Positions 37,001-45,245 of a stretch of DNA of 64,000 nt are shown here, piece by piece. This DNA comes from JASGJS01 sp047601185 (GTDB lineage Bacteria > Pseudomonadota > Gammaproteobacteria > JAURND01): contig JASGJS010000001.1 of the NCBI GenBank assembly GCA_047601185.1, forward strand, positions 62,001 through 126,000, given 5' to 3'. Numbering within the stretch: position 1 is the first letter of the stretch; each line of letters starts with the position of its first letter. The translations under genes and the position numbers were made by a program. The notes under the pieces are model-generated. The model saw only the letters and a list, made by a program, of their open reading frames with translations. It searched no databases and had not been told where the DNA came from.

Positions 37001-37556
37001 ACGGAACGTCACTGCCCATCGGAAAAACATCAAATAACGAGCCGCGCACGGCATATTCTCCATGTTCCATTACCTGCGAAACACTACGATAGCCGGCTTT
37101 TTGTAATTGTTCGCGCAAATTCGTGAGAGAAAGTTTCTGTCCTGTTTTCAAAACAAAACTATTTTGTTCTAAATAATCTCGCGGCGGTAACCGTTGCATT
37201 AACGTATGCATAGAAACCAACAAAACCCCCGCTTCTAAACGCGGCAGTTGATTCAATATCGTTAAGCGCTGCGAAATAATATCGGGATGCGGTGAAAAAT
37301 GATCGTACGGTAAAGTTTCCCAATCCGGGAACACTTGAATCGGCAGCTGTAGATCTGCCATAAAAAATGCTAATTCGTGTTGCAACTGATTGGCAGTGGC
37401 TAAATCAGGCGTCACCACCATTAAAGGACACCGCTGCGCTTGCAGCAAAGCCTTCAACATTAAACTTTTACTGCAACCAAACAAATTGCCTAACGTTAAC
37501 GTTTGACCAGGGCGTGAAGGTAAGGGTTGGGTAAAAGGTTCTGTAATATTCATCAT
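34092..37556 (-). CDS. mfd: Transcription-repair coupling factor
   Basis: Removes RNA polymerase stalled at DNA damage and recruits UvrA. The ATG at 37556 overlaps the dusA stop (ATGA), giving 1154 residues against 1148 in E. coli. An N-terminal UvrB-like part is followed by the RNA-polymerase-interaction domain, the RecG-like motor (Walker A GDVGFGKTE at about 636; DEEHRFG at about 736; GRVGRSHHQAYAYLL) and the C-terminal TRCF domain. All motor motifs are intact. It is last in a recJ-dusA-mfd run. Confidence 0.97.
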   Translation of the reverse strand: MMNITEPFTQPLPSRPGQTLTLGNLFGCSKSLMLKALLQAQRCPLMVVTPDLATANQLQHELAFFMADLQLPIQVFPDWETLPYDHFSPHPDIISQRLTILNQLPRLEAGVLLVSMHTLMQRLPPRDYLEQNSFVLKTGQKLSLTNLREQLQKAGYRSVSQVMEHGEYAVRGSLFDVFPMGSDVPFRIDLFDDEIDSLRTFDPETQRTLDIIAEINLLPAHEFPLTPEGVEHFRQAWRTHFSVNPIDCPIYQGVSQQESPPGIEYFLSLFFSQTQTLLDYLPAQTLLVTIDDLYNSATRFWSEVCERYEQLRYDIHRPLLPPLDVFLSVEQLFGHLKQYPKIALQTAAVESTAGTSNLFTEPFPDLAVDHQAPQPLHKLQTFLAESRERRVLFCVDTEGRRQVLESLLYNLKISPKFYPDWQDFLAGTEPVAIILAPLEQGLLLVQPALAIISEAQLFGEQVKQRRWRKKRALDPEHIIRDLTELKIGAPVVHIDHGVGRYLGLQLITTGDYTAEYLTLEYADQAKLYVPISALHLISRYSGGDLEHAPLHRLGSGQWEKVKRKAQEKIRDVAAELLLIYAQRAAKSGFAFSSPEQEYQAFAAAFPFEETPDQQQAITHVLADMQTTRCMDRLVCGDVGFGKTEVAMRAAFLAVQSHQQVAVLVPTTLLAEQHLHSFRNRFAKWPVRIEAFSRFRSQKEQTKIQDGLKNGTIDIVIGTHKLLQPDIQFKSLRLLIVDEEHRFGVRQKERIKALRAEIDLLTLTATPIPRSLNMALGNVRDLSIIATPPSRRLSVKTFVREYNPALIREAILRETLRGGQVYFLHNEVKTIEKIAVELQVLLPEIRLAVAHGQMREQTLERIMSDFYHQRFNVLVATTIIESGIDIPSANTIIINRADKLGLAQLHQLRGRVGRSHHQAYAYLLTPPEDALSSDAKKRLAVIESLEDLGSGFMLATHDLEIRGAGELLGEEQSGHLQEIGFSLYMELLEQTVAALKAGKEPLLEKPQQNHVEMNSKIPALIPEDYMPDVHTRLIFYKRIANAKDHEALQEIQAELVDRFGLLPQPAKNLLQLSGLKWLAQALDVKRIDIGEQSGMIEFHPEPNIQMSVLIQLVQKQSQIYKVAGSEKLSFKLTAETVTEKIAFIEQLLNRLKKNL

Positions 37557-38488
37557 ACTAACGGCATTTGGTGAGGCTGAGGAAGGATTTGCGTGCTTAA
37601 TATTCGTCGCCAATGTTGCGTTCCCGAAATGCCATAAAATAATCCGGTTAAGTGGCGGGTAAAAGTAGAAGGACGCAATCCTTGTTGTAAAAGTGGCTGT
37701 ATATACTGATAATACTTCGCATAAATTTCGCTTCGCGAAGCTGACTGATTTTGCGTGGGATAAAACTGTCGATCTAATTCCGCTAACAAATAGGGCGATT
37801 TACAGATTTGTCGACCCAACATCACACCGTCTACTCGTGATAAAGCGTCTCGCACCTGCTCTACTGTTTGCAATCCCCCATTTAAAATCATCGTTGTGGT
37901 GGGAAATCGCTGTTTTAATCGATACACCGCTTCATAACATAACGGCGGAATGGTGCGATTTTCTTTAGGGCTTAAGCCTTTTAACCAGGCCTTGCGCGCA
38001 TGCACGATAAAAGTATCGCAACCGGCTTGCAACATTTGCGCAGTAAAATCCTGTAAATAAGCTTCACTGTCGTAGTCATCGACACCCAAGCGCATTTTAA
38101 GCGTGACGGGAATTTTAACAGCCGCTCGCATTGCAGTGAGGCAATCTGCCACTAGAGCCGGCTCTTTCATCAAACAAGCCCCAAAACGCCCTTGTTGCAC
38201 CCGATCACTCGGACAGCCGACATTCAAATTAATTGCATCATAACCTAACGCTTCGCCAATCTGAGCACAGCGCGCTAAGTCTTCCGGCACACTTCCGCCC
38301 AATTGCAACACTAACGGATGTTCCTGTGGATGATAACCCAGCAGCTTAGCTTGATCTCCGCGCAAAATCGCTTGCGTTGTCACCATTTCAGTATACAAAA
38401 TTGTGCGCGGACTGATCAGTCTGAGTAAATAACGAAAATGTCTGTCGGTATAATCCATCATAGGCGCGACCGAAATCACAGATTGCAT
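37553..38488 (-). CDS. dusA: tRNA-dihydrouridine(20/20a) synthase
   Basis: A 311-residue flavoenzyme that reduces U20/U20a in tRNA. It has the DusA start SVAPMMDYTDRHFRYLLRLI, the catalytic cysteine C92 in NLNVGCPSDRVQQGRFGACLM and KMRLGVDD, VHARKAWLKGLSPKENR. It abuts recJ with no spacing and overlaps mfd by 4 bases, so all three are co-transcribed. Confidence 0.96.
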   Translation of the reverse strand: MQSVISVAPMMDYTDRHFRYLLRLISPRTILYTEMVTTQAILRGDQAKLLGYHPQEHPLVLQLGGSVPEDLARCAQIGEALGYDAINLNVGCPSDRVQQGRFGACLMKEPALVADCLTAMRAAVKIPVTLKMRLGVDDYDSEAYLQDFTAQMLQAGCDTFIVHARKAWLKGLSPKENRTIPPLCYEAVYRLKQRFPTTTMILNGGLQTVEQVRDALSRVDGVMLGRQICKSPYLLAELDRQFYPTQNQSASRSEIYAKYYQYIQPLLQQGLRPSTFTRHLTGLFYGISGTQHWRRILSTQILPQPHQMPLV

Positions 38489-40213
38489 CTATACCACCGG
38501 ATCTAAATGTTCGACTAATAATTGCATTTTCTTTTGGCCTTGAAATTCATTAATATCTAATCGATACGCCGCGCGCACTTTTTCTACGCGATAATTCGGC
38601 CAGGTTTTTAAATCGACATTAAAAGCAATGGCTGGAAAAATCGCTTCTGTGCCACTTAAGTTTAATAACAATTTTAAATGTCTCAAACCGACAATGCGTT
38701 GTTCAACGATATGAAAATCATTATCAAATAATGGCTCAGGAAAAGCCTGCCCCCAGGGCACTAATTCCCGCAGTTGCGTGGCAGTCTGCAGGGTTAACTC
38801 TTCTGCGGTTAATTCTCCATCGGATAACACATGGCCTTGTAAATCATTGGCGGACAATTGTTGGCCCACCGTTTCCGCAAACGCCAAACAAAATGCAGGA
38901 AAATGCGACAGTTTGATGGTTAAACCGGCAGCCATCGCATGCCCACCAAATTTTTGAATCAGCGCGGGATTTTGCTTAGCAATCGTCTCTAACACATCTC
39001 TTAAATGTAAACTGGGAATTGAACGACCCGACCCTTTTAATTCTTCCCCCTGACCATTAGCGAAAATCACCACTGGCCGATGAACTTTCTCTTTAACCCG
39101 CGCTGCTAAAATACCAATCACCCCTTGATGCCAATTCGGGTCATACAAACACACGCCAGCAGGTAAATGGTGGAATTTAGCAATTTTCTCTAGGGCCAGC
39201 CACGCCTGTTGTTGCATATCCGCTTCGATTTCCTTACGATCTTTATTTAAGTTATCGAGCGAACTGGCTAGCTGCATCGCTGTGTCTAAATCCGGCGCTA
39301 ATAAACAGTTGATACCAACCGTCATGTCATCTAACCGACCCGCCGCATTTAAACGCGGCGCTATCCCAAACGCTAAATCACTGGCGACTAAAGCCTGTGC
39401 CGGCCGATTGGCAATTTTTAATAAGGCTTGAATACCCAGACGGGCTTTACCGGCTTTAATTCTACGGAGCCCTTGTTGCACTAATATCCGGTTATTATGA
39501 TCGAAAGGGACCAAATCGGCAACTGTGCCCAACGCCACCAGATCGAGAAATTCCGCCATATTGGGTTCGGTTAGGTGATGTTCAGCAAACCAACCTACTT
39601 GGCGTAAGCGCTGACGCAACGCCAGCATCAAATAAAATACCACCCCTACCCCGGCAAGATTTTTACTCGGAAACTGGTCGTCGGGTTGATTCGGGTTTAA
39701 AATCACTTCAGCATCGGGGAGTTGTTCGCCTGGCAAATGGTGATCGGTGATTAGCACGCGTATCCCTAACTGACTGGCTGCGACTACGCCATCGATGCTG
39801 GAAATCCCATTATCCACCGTCATAATCCAATGGGGGTGAGATTGGGCGGCAACTTGCACGATTTCGGGGGTTAATCCATAGCCATATTCAAAGCGATTCG
39901 GTACCAGGAAAGTGATGTGCTGTAAGCCAAAGCTTTGCAGCGCTGCGACTGCGAGGGCGGAACTGGTCGCGCCATCTGCATCGAAATCGCCTACGATGAC
40001 TACGCGGTGTTGTTGTGCCAGGGCGGTATAAAGACATTCCACGGCTCGGTCGATATTTTTTAAGGTATGGAAGGGTATCAGGTGTTCTAAACCATGTTCC
40101 AATTCGCGAGCGTTTTGCACGCCACGGGCGGTAAAGATTCGGTTCAAGAGCGGAGAGAGATCGGGGAATTTTGCGGCGGAAAGTGCAGTACGTCGAATAA
40201 TTTTTTTCTTCAT
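38489..40213 (-). CDS. recJ: Single-stranded-DNA-specific 5'-3' exonuclease RecJ
   Basis: A 574-residue DHH exonuclease (577 in E. coli) used in recombination and mismatch repair. Metal ligands are visible in VGDFDADGATSS (D76, D78, D80), MTVDNGISS and TDHHLPG; APRLNAAGRLDD and KFGGHAMAAG match the DHHA1 part. It is the first gene of the recJ-dusA-mfd run; the divergent gene at 40307 starts 94 bases away. Confidence 0.97.
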   Translation of the reverse strand: MKKKIIRRTALSAAKFPDLSPLLNRIFTARGVQNARELEHGLEHLIPFHTLKNIDRAVECLYTALAQQHRVVIVGDFDADGATSSALAVAALQSFGLQHITFLVPNRFEYGYGLTPEIVQVAAQSHPHWIMTVDNGISSIDGVVAASQLGIRVLITDHHLPGEQLPDAEVILNPNQPDDQFPSKNLAGVGVVFYLMLALRQRLRQVGWFAEHHLTEPNMAEFLDLVALGTVADLVPFDHNNRILVQQGLRRIKAGKARLGIQALLKIANRPAQALVASDLAFGIAPRLNAAGRLDDMTVGINCLLAPDLDTAMQLASSLDNLNKDRKEIEADMQQQAWLALEKIAKFHHLPAGVCLYDPNWHQGVIGILAARVKEKVHRPVVIFANGQGEELKGSGRSIPSLHLRDVLETIAKQNPALIQKFGGHAMAAGLTIKLSHFPAFCLAFAETVGQQLSANDLQGHVLSDGELTAEELTLQTATQLRELVPWGQAFPEPLFDNDFHIVEQRIVGLRHLKLLLNLSGTEAIFPAIAFNVDLKTWPNYRVEKVRAAYRLDINEFQGQKKMQLLVEHLDPVV

Positions 40214-40306
40214 GTTTTAATCCTTGAACAGTTCGTATTAACAGAGGGCTGTAAATTATCATTAATATCCAGTATTATCTACTGTTGTGCTCTGTGAGAC
40301 CATTCT

Positions 40307-40678
40307 ATGTTAATGTCACAAGAAGAAAACACCAGCAAATTCGTGATTCGCAGTTATCAGCCTGGCAAAATTCAAGTCAATGAACAGATTTTTACGACCA
40401 GTATTGCTTTATTGCCTTCTGAAACGTTAACCGCTTGGAATCCTCAAACTGTTTCAGAGCTAACCGTCGCGGATTTCGACCTATTTATTTCCGATCAGCC
40501 CGAAGTGTTGCTCATCGGCACCGGTGAACGCCAACATTTTTTCCCCTTAGCACTCTTAGCTAATATAATAGACCACCAAATTGGTTTCGAAATCATGGAT
40601 ACCGCAGCCGCCTGTCGCACTTACAACCTTTTAGCAGCGGAGGGCCGCAAGGTCGCCGCCGGCTTACTGATCAGTTAA
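40307..40678 (+). CDS. Mth938-like (DUF498/DUF598, NDUFAF3 family) protein
   Basis: A 123-residue protein with the family pattern: IRSYQPGKIQVNEQIFTTSI, PEVLLIGTGERQHF and a late MDTAAACRTYNLLAAEGRKVAAGLLIS. Eukaryotic relatives assist complex I assembly; the bacterial role is not settled. In alphaproteobacteria it is linked to the Sec genes, here it precedes nadE by only 4 bases. Confidence 0.85.
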   Translation: MLMSQEENTSKFVIRSYQPGKIQVNEQIFTTSIALLPSETLTAWNPQTVSELTVADFDLFISDQPEVLLIGTGERQHFFPLALLANIIDHQIGFEIMDTAAACRTYNLLAAEGRKVAAGLLIS

Positions 40679-40682
40679 ACCT

Positions 40683-42305
40683 ATGAATACTCAACTTCGC
40701 ATTGTATTAGCCCAACTCAATTTTTTAGTTGGTGATATCGAAGGCAATGCCACAAAAATTGTCAAGGTCATTCAACAAGCTCGCGATCATGGGGTAGATT
40801 TAATTGTTTTTCCTGAATTGGCCTTAACCGGTTATCCTCCGGAAGATCTGTTATATCGCCCTGAGCTTTATCAACGTATTGAACAACAATTGCCCAGTAT
40901 TCTAGAGGCAGCACAGGCTGTTGATGTGATCTTAGGTTGTCCAGAACGGCGCGAAACTCAGTGTTTTAATCAAGCCATTTATATTCGTTCTGGACGCATA
41001 CAAAAATACTATGATAAACAATGCTTACCGAATTATCAGGTATTTGACGAAGCGCGATATTTTCAGCCAGGCGTAATGCCCTGCATCATCGATCTTCAAG
41101 GGTTCCCCGCAGCATTAACGATTTGTGAAGATTTATGGTTTCCCGAAGCGATGGCGCAAGCTAAAGCAGCCGGCGCTAAACTGATGATCAGCATTAATGC
41201 CTCACCCTTCGCCATTCATAAATCGGTTCAACGCGAAAATATCATTGCTGAGCGAGCTAAAGAAGGGCAAATGCCGATTGTGTATGTCAACTGTGTCGGC
41301 GGCCAAGATGAATTAGTGTTCGACGGAGGGTCTTTTTATTGCAACGCGCAAGGGGAGATCGTATCGCAAGCGCCATTTTTTGAGGAGCAACTCTTCTCTC
41401 TCACGCTCAATCCGGCAAATTTCGACGAAGTATTCCCTAAACAACGCCCCCTACTTTCCGAAGAACAACGGGTTTATCAGGCATTAGTATCAGGTGTGCG
41501 GGATTATGTTGAGAAAAATCGTTTCCCTCGAGCCGTGTTAGGGCTATCGGGTGGAATTGATTCAGCTTTAACCTTAGCCATTGCCGTCGATGCGATCGGT
41601 GCTGAGCGTGTAACTGCCGTTTTCATGCCGTCGATTTATACTGCATCACTTAGCACGACAGAAGCCCAAGCCCAGGCAGAATTATTGGGCATTAAATATC
41701 ATGTGTTACCAATTAATACCGTATTTGACTGTTTTCTAGACACACTTAACCCCATTTTTGCGGGCTTGCCTCCAGACGTCACTGAGCAAAATCTGCAAGC
41801 GCGCTGTCGCGGCACGTTGCTCATGGCAATTTCTAATAAAACTCAGGCTTTGGTGTTAGCCACCGGCAATAAATCTGAAATGGCGGTAGGCTATTCGACT
41901 TTATATGGCGATATGGTGGGGGGTTTTTGTGTATTGAAAGATGTGCTGAAAACCTGGGTGTATCGACTCGCCGACTACCGCAATCGCGTGTCGCCTGCCA
42001 TTCCTCAAGCTGTAATAGACAGAGCTCCCACTGCAGAATTAGCGCCGGGGCAATTGGATCAGAATGAATTACCGCCCTACTCCATCCTGGATGCCATTAT
42101 CACCCAATATATTGAGGAAGATCGCAGTCTAGCGGACATCGTCCAGGCTGGATTTGATGCCAAAACCGTCCTAAAAGTGATTAAAATGATTGATCGCAGT
42201 GAGTATAAACGTCGCCAAGCTGCGCCTGGGGTGAGAATTACCGAACGGGCATTTGGTAAAGACCGGCGTTACCCTATCACTTCGGGGTTTTTGTTAAATA
42301 TCTAA
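40683..42305 (+). CDS. nadE: Glutamine-dependent NAD+ synthase
   Basis: Last step of NAD synthesis. A 540-residue two-domain enzyme: an N-terminal nitrilase-type glutaminase with E45 (FPELALTG), K112 (DKQCLPNY) and C148 (TICEDLWF), and a C-terminal synthetase with the PP-loop LGLSGGIDSALTLAIAVDA and ATGNKSEMAVGYSTLYGDM. Both active sites are intact. It follows the Mth938-like gene closely and is likely co-transcribed with it. Confidence 0.97.
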   Translation: MNTQLRIVLAQLNFLVGDIEGNATKIVKVIQQARDHGVDLIVFPELALTGYPPEDLLYRPELYQRIEQQLPSILEAAQAVDVILGCPERRETQCFNQAIYIRSGRIQKYYDKQCLPNYQVFDEARYFQPGVMPCIIDLQGFPAALTICEDLWFPEAMAQAKAAGAKLMISINASPFAIHKSVQRENIIAERAKEGQMPIVYVNCVGGQDELVFDGGSFYCNAQGEIVSQAPFFEEQLFSLTLNPANFDEVFPKQRPLLSEEQRVYQALVSGVRDYVEKNRFPRAVLGLSGGIDSALTLAIAVDAIGAERVTAVFMPSIYTASLSTTEAQAQAELLGIKYHVLPINTVFDCFLDTLNPIFAGLPPDVTEQNLQARCRGTLLMAISNKTQALVLATGNKSEMAVGYSTLYGDMVGGFCVLKDVLKTWVYRLADYRNRVSPAIPQAVIDRAPTAELAPGQLDQNELPPYSILDAIITQYIEEDRSLADIVQAGFDAKTVLKVIKMIDRSEYKRRQAAPGVRITERAFGKDRRYPITSGFLLNI

Positions 42306-42349
42306 TTGACAATGAGAGATTTACTATTATAATACTAATTACCAATTAG
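42306..42349 (+). promoter_or_regulatory. Consensus sigma70 promoter with overlapping palindrome
   Basis: TTGACA (42306-42311) and TATAAT (42328-42333), both perfect, with a 16-base spacer; TTGACA begins right after the nadE stop. The palindrome CTAATT-ACC-AATTAG (42335-42349) sits at the expected start of transcription, 9 bases before the ATG of the DUF4143 ATPase, and could bind a repressor. Confidence 0.7.
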
Positions 42350-42358
42350 AGATTTTAC

Positions 42359-43645
42359 ATGATAGACCGAGAATTACTCCGACAAGTCCTGCTAGAACAA
42401 GCGGAATTTACCGTGCCTGCAGATTTCATTCTGCGCGAGATCATCCCAACACTCACCCCGCTCATGTCTTTACCCTCCATTGTGATCATTATGGGCGTTC
42501 GCCGCTGTGGAAAATCTACTCTGCTGCATTGGGTACGCCTACAATCTGCAGAAAAAGACTACTATATCAATTTTGACGACGATCGGCTGGTGGATTTCAG
42601 CCTAGCCGATTTTCAAACTTTGTATGAACTGATGATAGAAATGTGGGGCAAGCAAACCACTTTCTTTTTCGATGAAATTCAACTGATTCCGGAATGGGAA
42701 CGCTTTGTAAGACGCTTACATGATCATGGCAATAAAATTTATATTACCGGCTCTAACGCGATCATGTTTAGCAGTGAGCTAGGCACTCGACTCACCGGAC
42801 GTTATTTGTCGGTGACCATGTTTCCCTATGGATTCAAAGAGTACATCCAATACAAATCACCTGATTTAGGCCCCTATCAACCCACTTCAGAAATCACCGC
42901 CAACTATCGACGATTATTTACGGAATTTTTGACAGAAGGCGGGTTCCCTGAATATGTCAAATATTTAGCGCCAGATTACTTACACACTTTGTTTGAAAAC
43001 ATTGTCTATAAAGACATCATCGTGCGTTATAAACTGCCACATGAACGAATCATTCGCTCCTTATTACATTTTTTGGCAAGCAATATTGCTAAAAACATCA
43101 CTTTTAACGCCTTGAGAAAACCGTTAGGACTCAGTAACAGCAACACGGTTGCCGAATATTGTCACTATTTCCAGAACAGCTTTCTCTGCTTCATGATTAA
43201 TAAATACTCCCCCTCACTCAAACAACAATATGGCTATGCTAAAAAAATCTACTGGATTGATTTAGCCTTAGCCCAAAAAATTGGTTTTCGCATCAGTGAA
43301 GATCGGGGCAGAATGTTAGAAAATGCGGTTTATTTAGAATTATTGCGGCGGGGAAAGGAAATTTATTTTTATCAAGAAAAAAAAGAATGTGATTTTATCA
43401 TTAAATTTGAGCATCGTATTATTGCCGCAATCCAGGTCACAGTATCTTTGAACGATCCCAAAACAAGAGAACGTGAGATCGCTGGCTTAATCGAAGCCTT
43501 AAAAGCCTTTGGCTTAACCCAAGGCATCATTATCACGGAAAATGAAAATGATACGATAACATACGAAGAAGAGGGTCAACTATTTTCGATCATAGTTATG
43601 CCAATATGGCGCTGGTTAATAGAACCGCATCTACAAAATGCTTAA
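42359..43645 (+). CDS. AAA ATPase with DUF4143 domain
   Basis: A 428-residue protein of the AAA_14/DUF4143 family. Walker A is GVRRCGKSTLL (near residue 43) and Walker B FFFDEIQLIPEWE, followed by the sensor-like ITGSNA; the C-terminal DUF4143 domain has a PD-(D/E)XK-like end (ENAVYLELLRRGKEIYFYQE, KKECDFIIK). The family is widespread and uncharacterised, often on accessory DNA. There is no good ribosome site, only AGAG, so translation from the very short leader may be weak. It converges with a relative at 43653. Confidence 0.88.
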   Translation: MIDRELLRQVLLEQAEFTVPADFILREIIPTLTPLMSLPSIVIIMGVRRCGKSTLLHWVRLQSAEKDYYINFDDDRLVDFSLADFQTLYELMIEMWGKQTTFFFDEIQLIPEWERFVRRLHDHGNKIYITGSNAIMFSSELGTRLTGRYLSVTMFPYGFKEYIQYKSPDLGPYQPTSEITANYRRLFTEFLTEGGFPEYVKYLAPDYLHTLFENIVYKDIIVRYKLPHERIIRSLLHFLASNIAKNITFNALRKPLGLSNSNTVAEYCHYFQNSFLCFMINKYSPSLKQQYGYAKKIYWIDLALAQKIGFRISEDRGRMLENAVYLELLRRGKEIYFYQEKKECDFIIKFEHRIIAAIQVTVSLNDPKTREREIAGLIEALKAFGLTQGIIITENENDTITYEEEGQLFSIIVMPIWRWLIEPHLQNA

Positions 43646-43652
43646 TGCAGAA

Positions 43653-44918
43653 TTAAACGCCTAATTTCTCTAAGAAAGTGTGAGGTGTGACTATCTCACC
43701 GTCAATGCCTAACTCTTGTTTGGCCTCATTTAAGGCACGCTGCTCCCTATTCATGGTTTCTACATCATCGATATTCCACACAATTTGATAAAGTTTCATT
43801 TTCCGATGTAAGTCAATAGTTAAAAAATCCACCTCGTACCCACTTTTAGTGACGTAGTAATGAATTTCATGCTTAGAGCGACGCAGTTCTAAATAGATAA
43901 AGTTTTCAAAAATACGCCCTAAATTTTGTGAAAAGCTGTTGCTATAAGCATAATACAAACCAGAATCCACCAGATAAATTTTCTTAGGGGATGTTTGTAC
44001 TTTCCGAATAGACTCTGCAAATAAGGGAACCGTAAAGGCCAAAAAAGCATCTTCAATATAGCCCATATATTCATGCAAAGTATTTTTACTGACACTCATG
44101 CCCTGGCTTTTTAAATCATTAAAATATTTATTCACGGAAAATCGGCTAGCGACACTATTCATTAAGGTTTTAATTAAATATTTAATCAAGGTAACATTGG
44201 TGATGCCATAACGCTCAATAATATCTCTGAAGATCACTACGTCAACATAATCCTGTAAAATCTGAATTTGATGCTCAAATGACAAACCCATCACTTCCGG
44301 AAAACCGCCCTCCTTAAGATATTTCAAAAAATGTTGATGTAACATATCTTGATTTTTTTTAGCGGCCAGTAGAGGAGGAATAACAACTTTTTGTGCGGCC
44401 AAATATTCAGTAAAGTTGAAGGGCCAAACTTCCAGTGCGATAGCGCGGCCACGCAATACCGTAGCAATTTCTTTACTCAATAATTTTGCAGAAGAGCCTG
44501 TTAAATAAATCTGGGTTCGTCGCGAATCAAAAAAACGCCGAACAACCATGGGCCAATTTTCGACATTTTGAATTTCATCCAAGAATAAATAACAAGGTTG
44601 GTCATGGTTTTCTGGATAGAGGGTATAAAAGGCCTCTATTAAATGAGACAAGGTCTGTTCCGTCAGCGGCAATAAACGATCATCTTCTAGATTGAGGTAC
44701 AAAATTCTGGATAACGGAACGCCGTCCTGCAAAAGCTGTTTAGCGGTTTGCAAGCACAAATAAGTTTTACACGCACGGCGTATGCCGATGGCCACTTTAA
44801 TTTTATTAGCAACATCAGGAAACTTGGCGTGACGGACAACGCCATTGTGATCGAGCAAGTCAAGCCTGTCTTTTATCTCGGCTAGCAGCGTTTGCATCAA
44901 ATTCGTAAAAGAGCGCAT
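43653..44918 (-). CDS. AAA ATPase with DUF4143 domain and altered Walker A
   Basis: A 421-residue relative of the gene at 42359, converging with it and leaving 7 bases between stops. Walker B (YLFLDEIQNVENWP), the ITGSS-type motif (YLTGSSAKLL) and the DUF4143 end (FENFIYLELRRSKHEIHYYV, GYEVDFLTID) are normal. The P-loop reads GIRRACKTYL: the glycine of GKT is cysteine (TGT where GGT is expected), which should weaken nucleotide binding. The two proteins are clearly divergent, so this is not a recent duplication. Promoter and palindromes lie directly upstream. Confidence 0.87.
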   Translation of the reverse strand: MRSFTNLMQTLLAEIKDRLDLLDHNGVVRHAKFPDVANKIKVAIGIRRACKTYLCLQTAKQLLQDGVPLSRILYLNLEDDRLLPLTEQTLSHLIEAFYTLYPENHDQPCYLFLDEIQNVENWPMVVRRFFDSRRTQIYLTGSSAKLLSKEIATVLRGRAIALEVWPFNFTEYLAAQKVVIPPLLAAKKNQDMLHQHFLKYLKEGGFPEVMGLSFEHQIQILQDYVDVVIFRDIIERYGITNVTLIKYLIKTLMNSVASRFSVNKYFNDLKSQGMSVSKNTLHEYMGYIEDAFLAFTVPLFAESIRKVQTSPKKIYLVDSGLYYAYSNSFSQNLGRIFENFIYLELRRSKHEIHYYVTKSGYEVDFLTIDLHRKMKLYQIVWNIDDVETMNREQRALNEAKQELGIDGEIVTPHTFLEKLGV

Positions 44919-44925
44919 ATGTTAT

Positions 44926-44973
44926 CCCTATTAATAGGGACAGTATAGTGCAGATCTATCCCTCTGTAAAGGG
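44926..44973 (-). promoter_or_regulatory. Sigma70 promoter between two CCCT-N6-AGGG palindromes
   Basis: On the minus strand TTTACA (44970-44965) and TATACT (44947-44942) are 17 bases apart, 24 bases before the ATG at 44918. Palindrome 44960-44973 (CCCTCTGTAAAGGG) covers the -35 box and perfect palindrome 44926-44939 (CCCTATTAATAGGG) covers the transcription start. Both are followed on the plus strand by ACAG. Two equal sites on one promoter point to an operator. Confidence 0.65.
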
Positions 44974-45066
44974 ACAGAGGCGTTTCTTTGGGATCGGCCT
45001 CATTTTAACCAATACATTTGAGCTATTTTCCGCTCGTATCCCACTGTATTTTAAGGTTTATCCTAC

Positions 45067-45111
45067 AAGAGGGTGAAAATTTGGAATTGAATTCCAAATT
45101 TTCACCCTCTT
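45067..45111. repeat. Perfect 45-base palindrome between divergent genes
   Basis: Two perfect 22-base arms separated by a single G, from AAGAGGGTGAAAATTTGG to its complement. It lies between the ATPase gene (leftward) and the rpsP operon (rightward), so it is at the 3' end of neither. There is no T-run on either side. It could be a protein-binding site, a cruciform or a mobile palindrome; I cannot decide. Confidence 0.8.
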
Positions 45112-45146
45112 ATAGAAATCTTCATGCAAATAAAAACACATTAACC

Positions 45147-45174
45147 TTTATATTTACCAAAATTTCAGTATAAT
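45147..45174 (+). promoter_or_regulatory. Predicted promoter of the rpsP operon
   Basis: TTTATA (45147-45152) and a perfect TATAAT (45169-45174) with a 16-base spacer, followed by a GGGGCCC discriminator region like that of stringently controlled ribosomal promoters. Transcription would start near 45181, leaving a leader of about 58 bases before rpsP. Confidence 0.6.
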
Positions 45175-45197
45175 AGGGGCCCACAAGATAAGGCATT

Positions 45198-45245
45198 ATG
45201 CCAAAACCACAATATCATTTTGAGGATACACAGAACTTATGGTAG
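45198..45245 (+). CDS. Possible 15-codon leader peptide overlapping rpsP
   Basis: ATG at 45198 after AAGG reads MPKPQYHFEDTQNLW and stops with TAG at 45243-45245, just inside rpsP (ATG at 45239) in another frame. The only ribosome-site-like sequence for rpsP itself (GAGG, 45222-45225) is 13 bases away, too far to work well, so translation of the leader could deliver ribosomes to rpsP. It is short and may be chance. Confidence 0.35.
   Translation: MPKPQYHFEDTQNLW

Noticed and set aside
42359..44918. The two DUF4143 ATPases as a toxin-antitoxin pair
   Set aside because: They converge and have separate promoters, both are large, and neither has a toxin or antitoxin signature.
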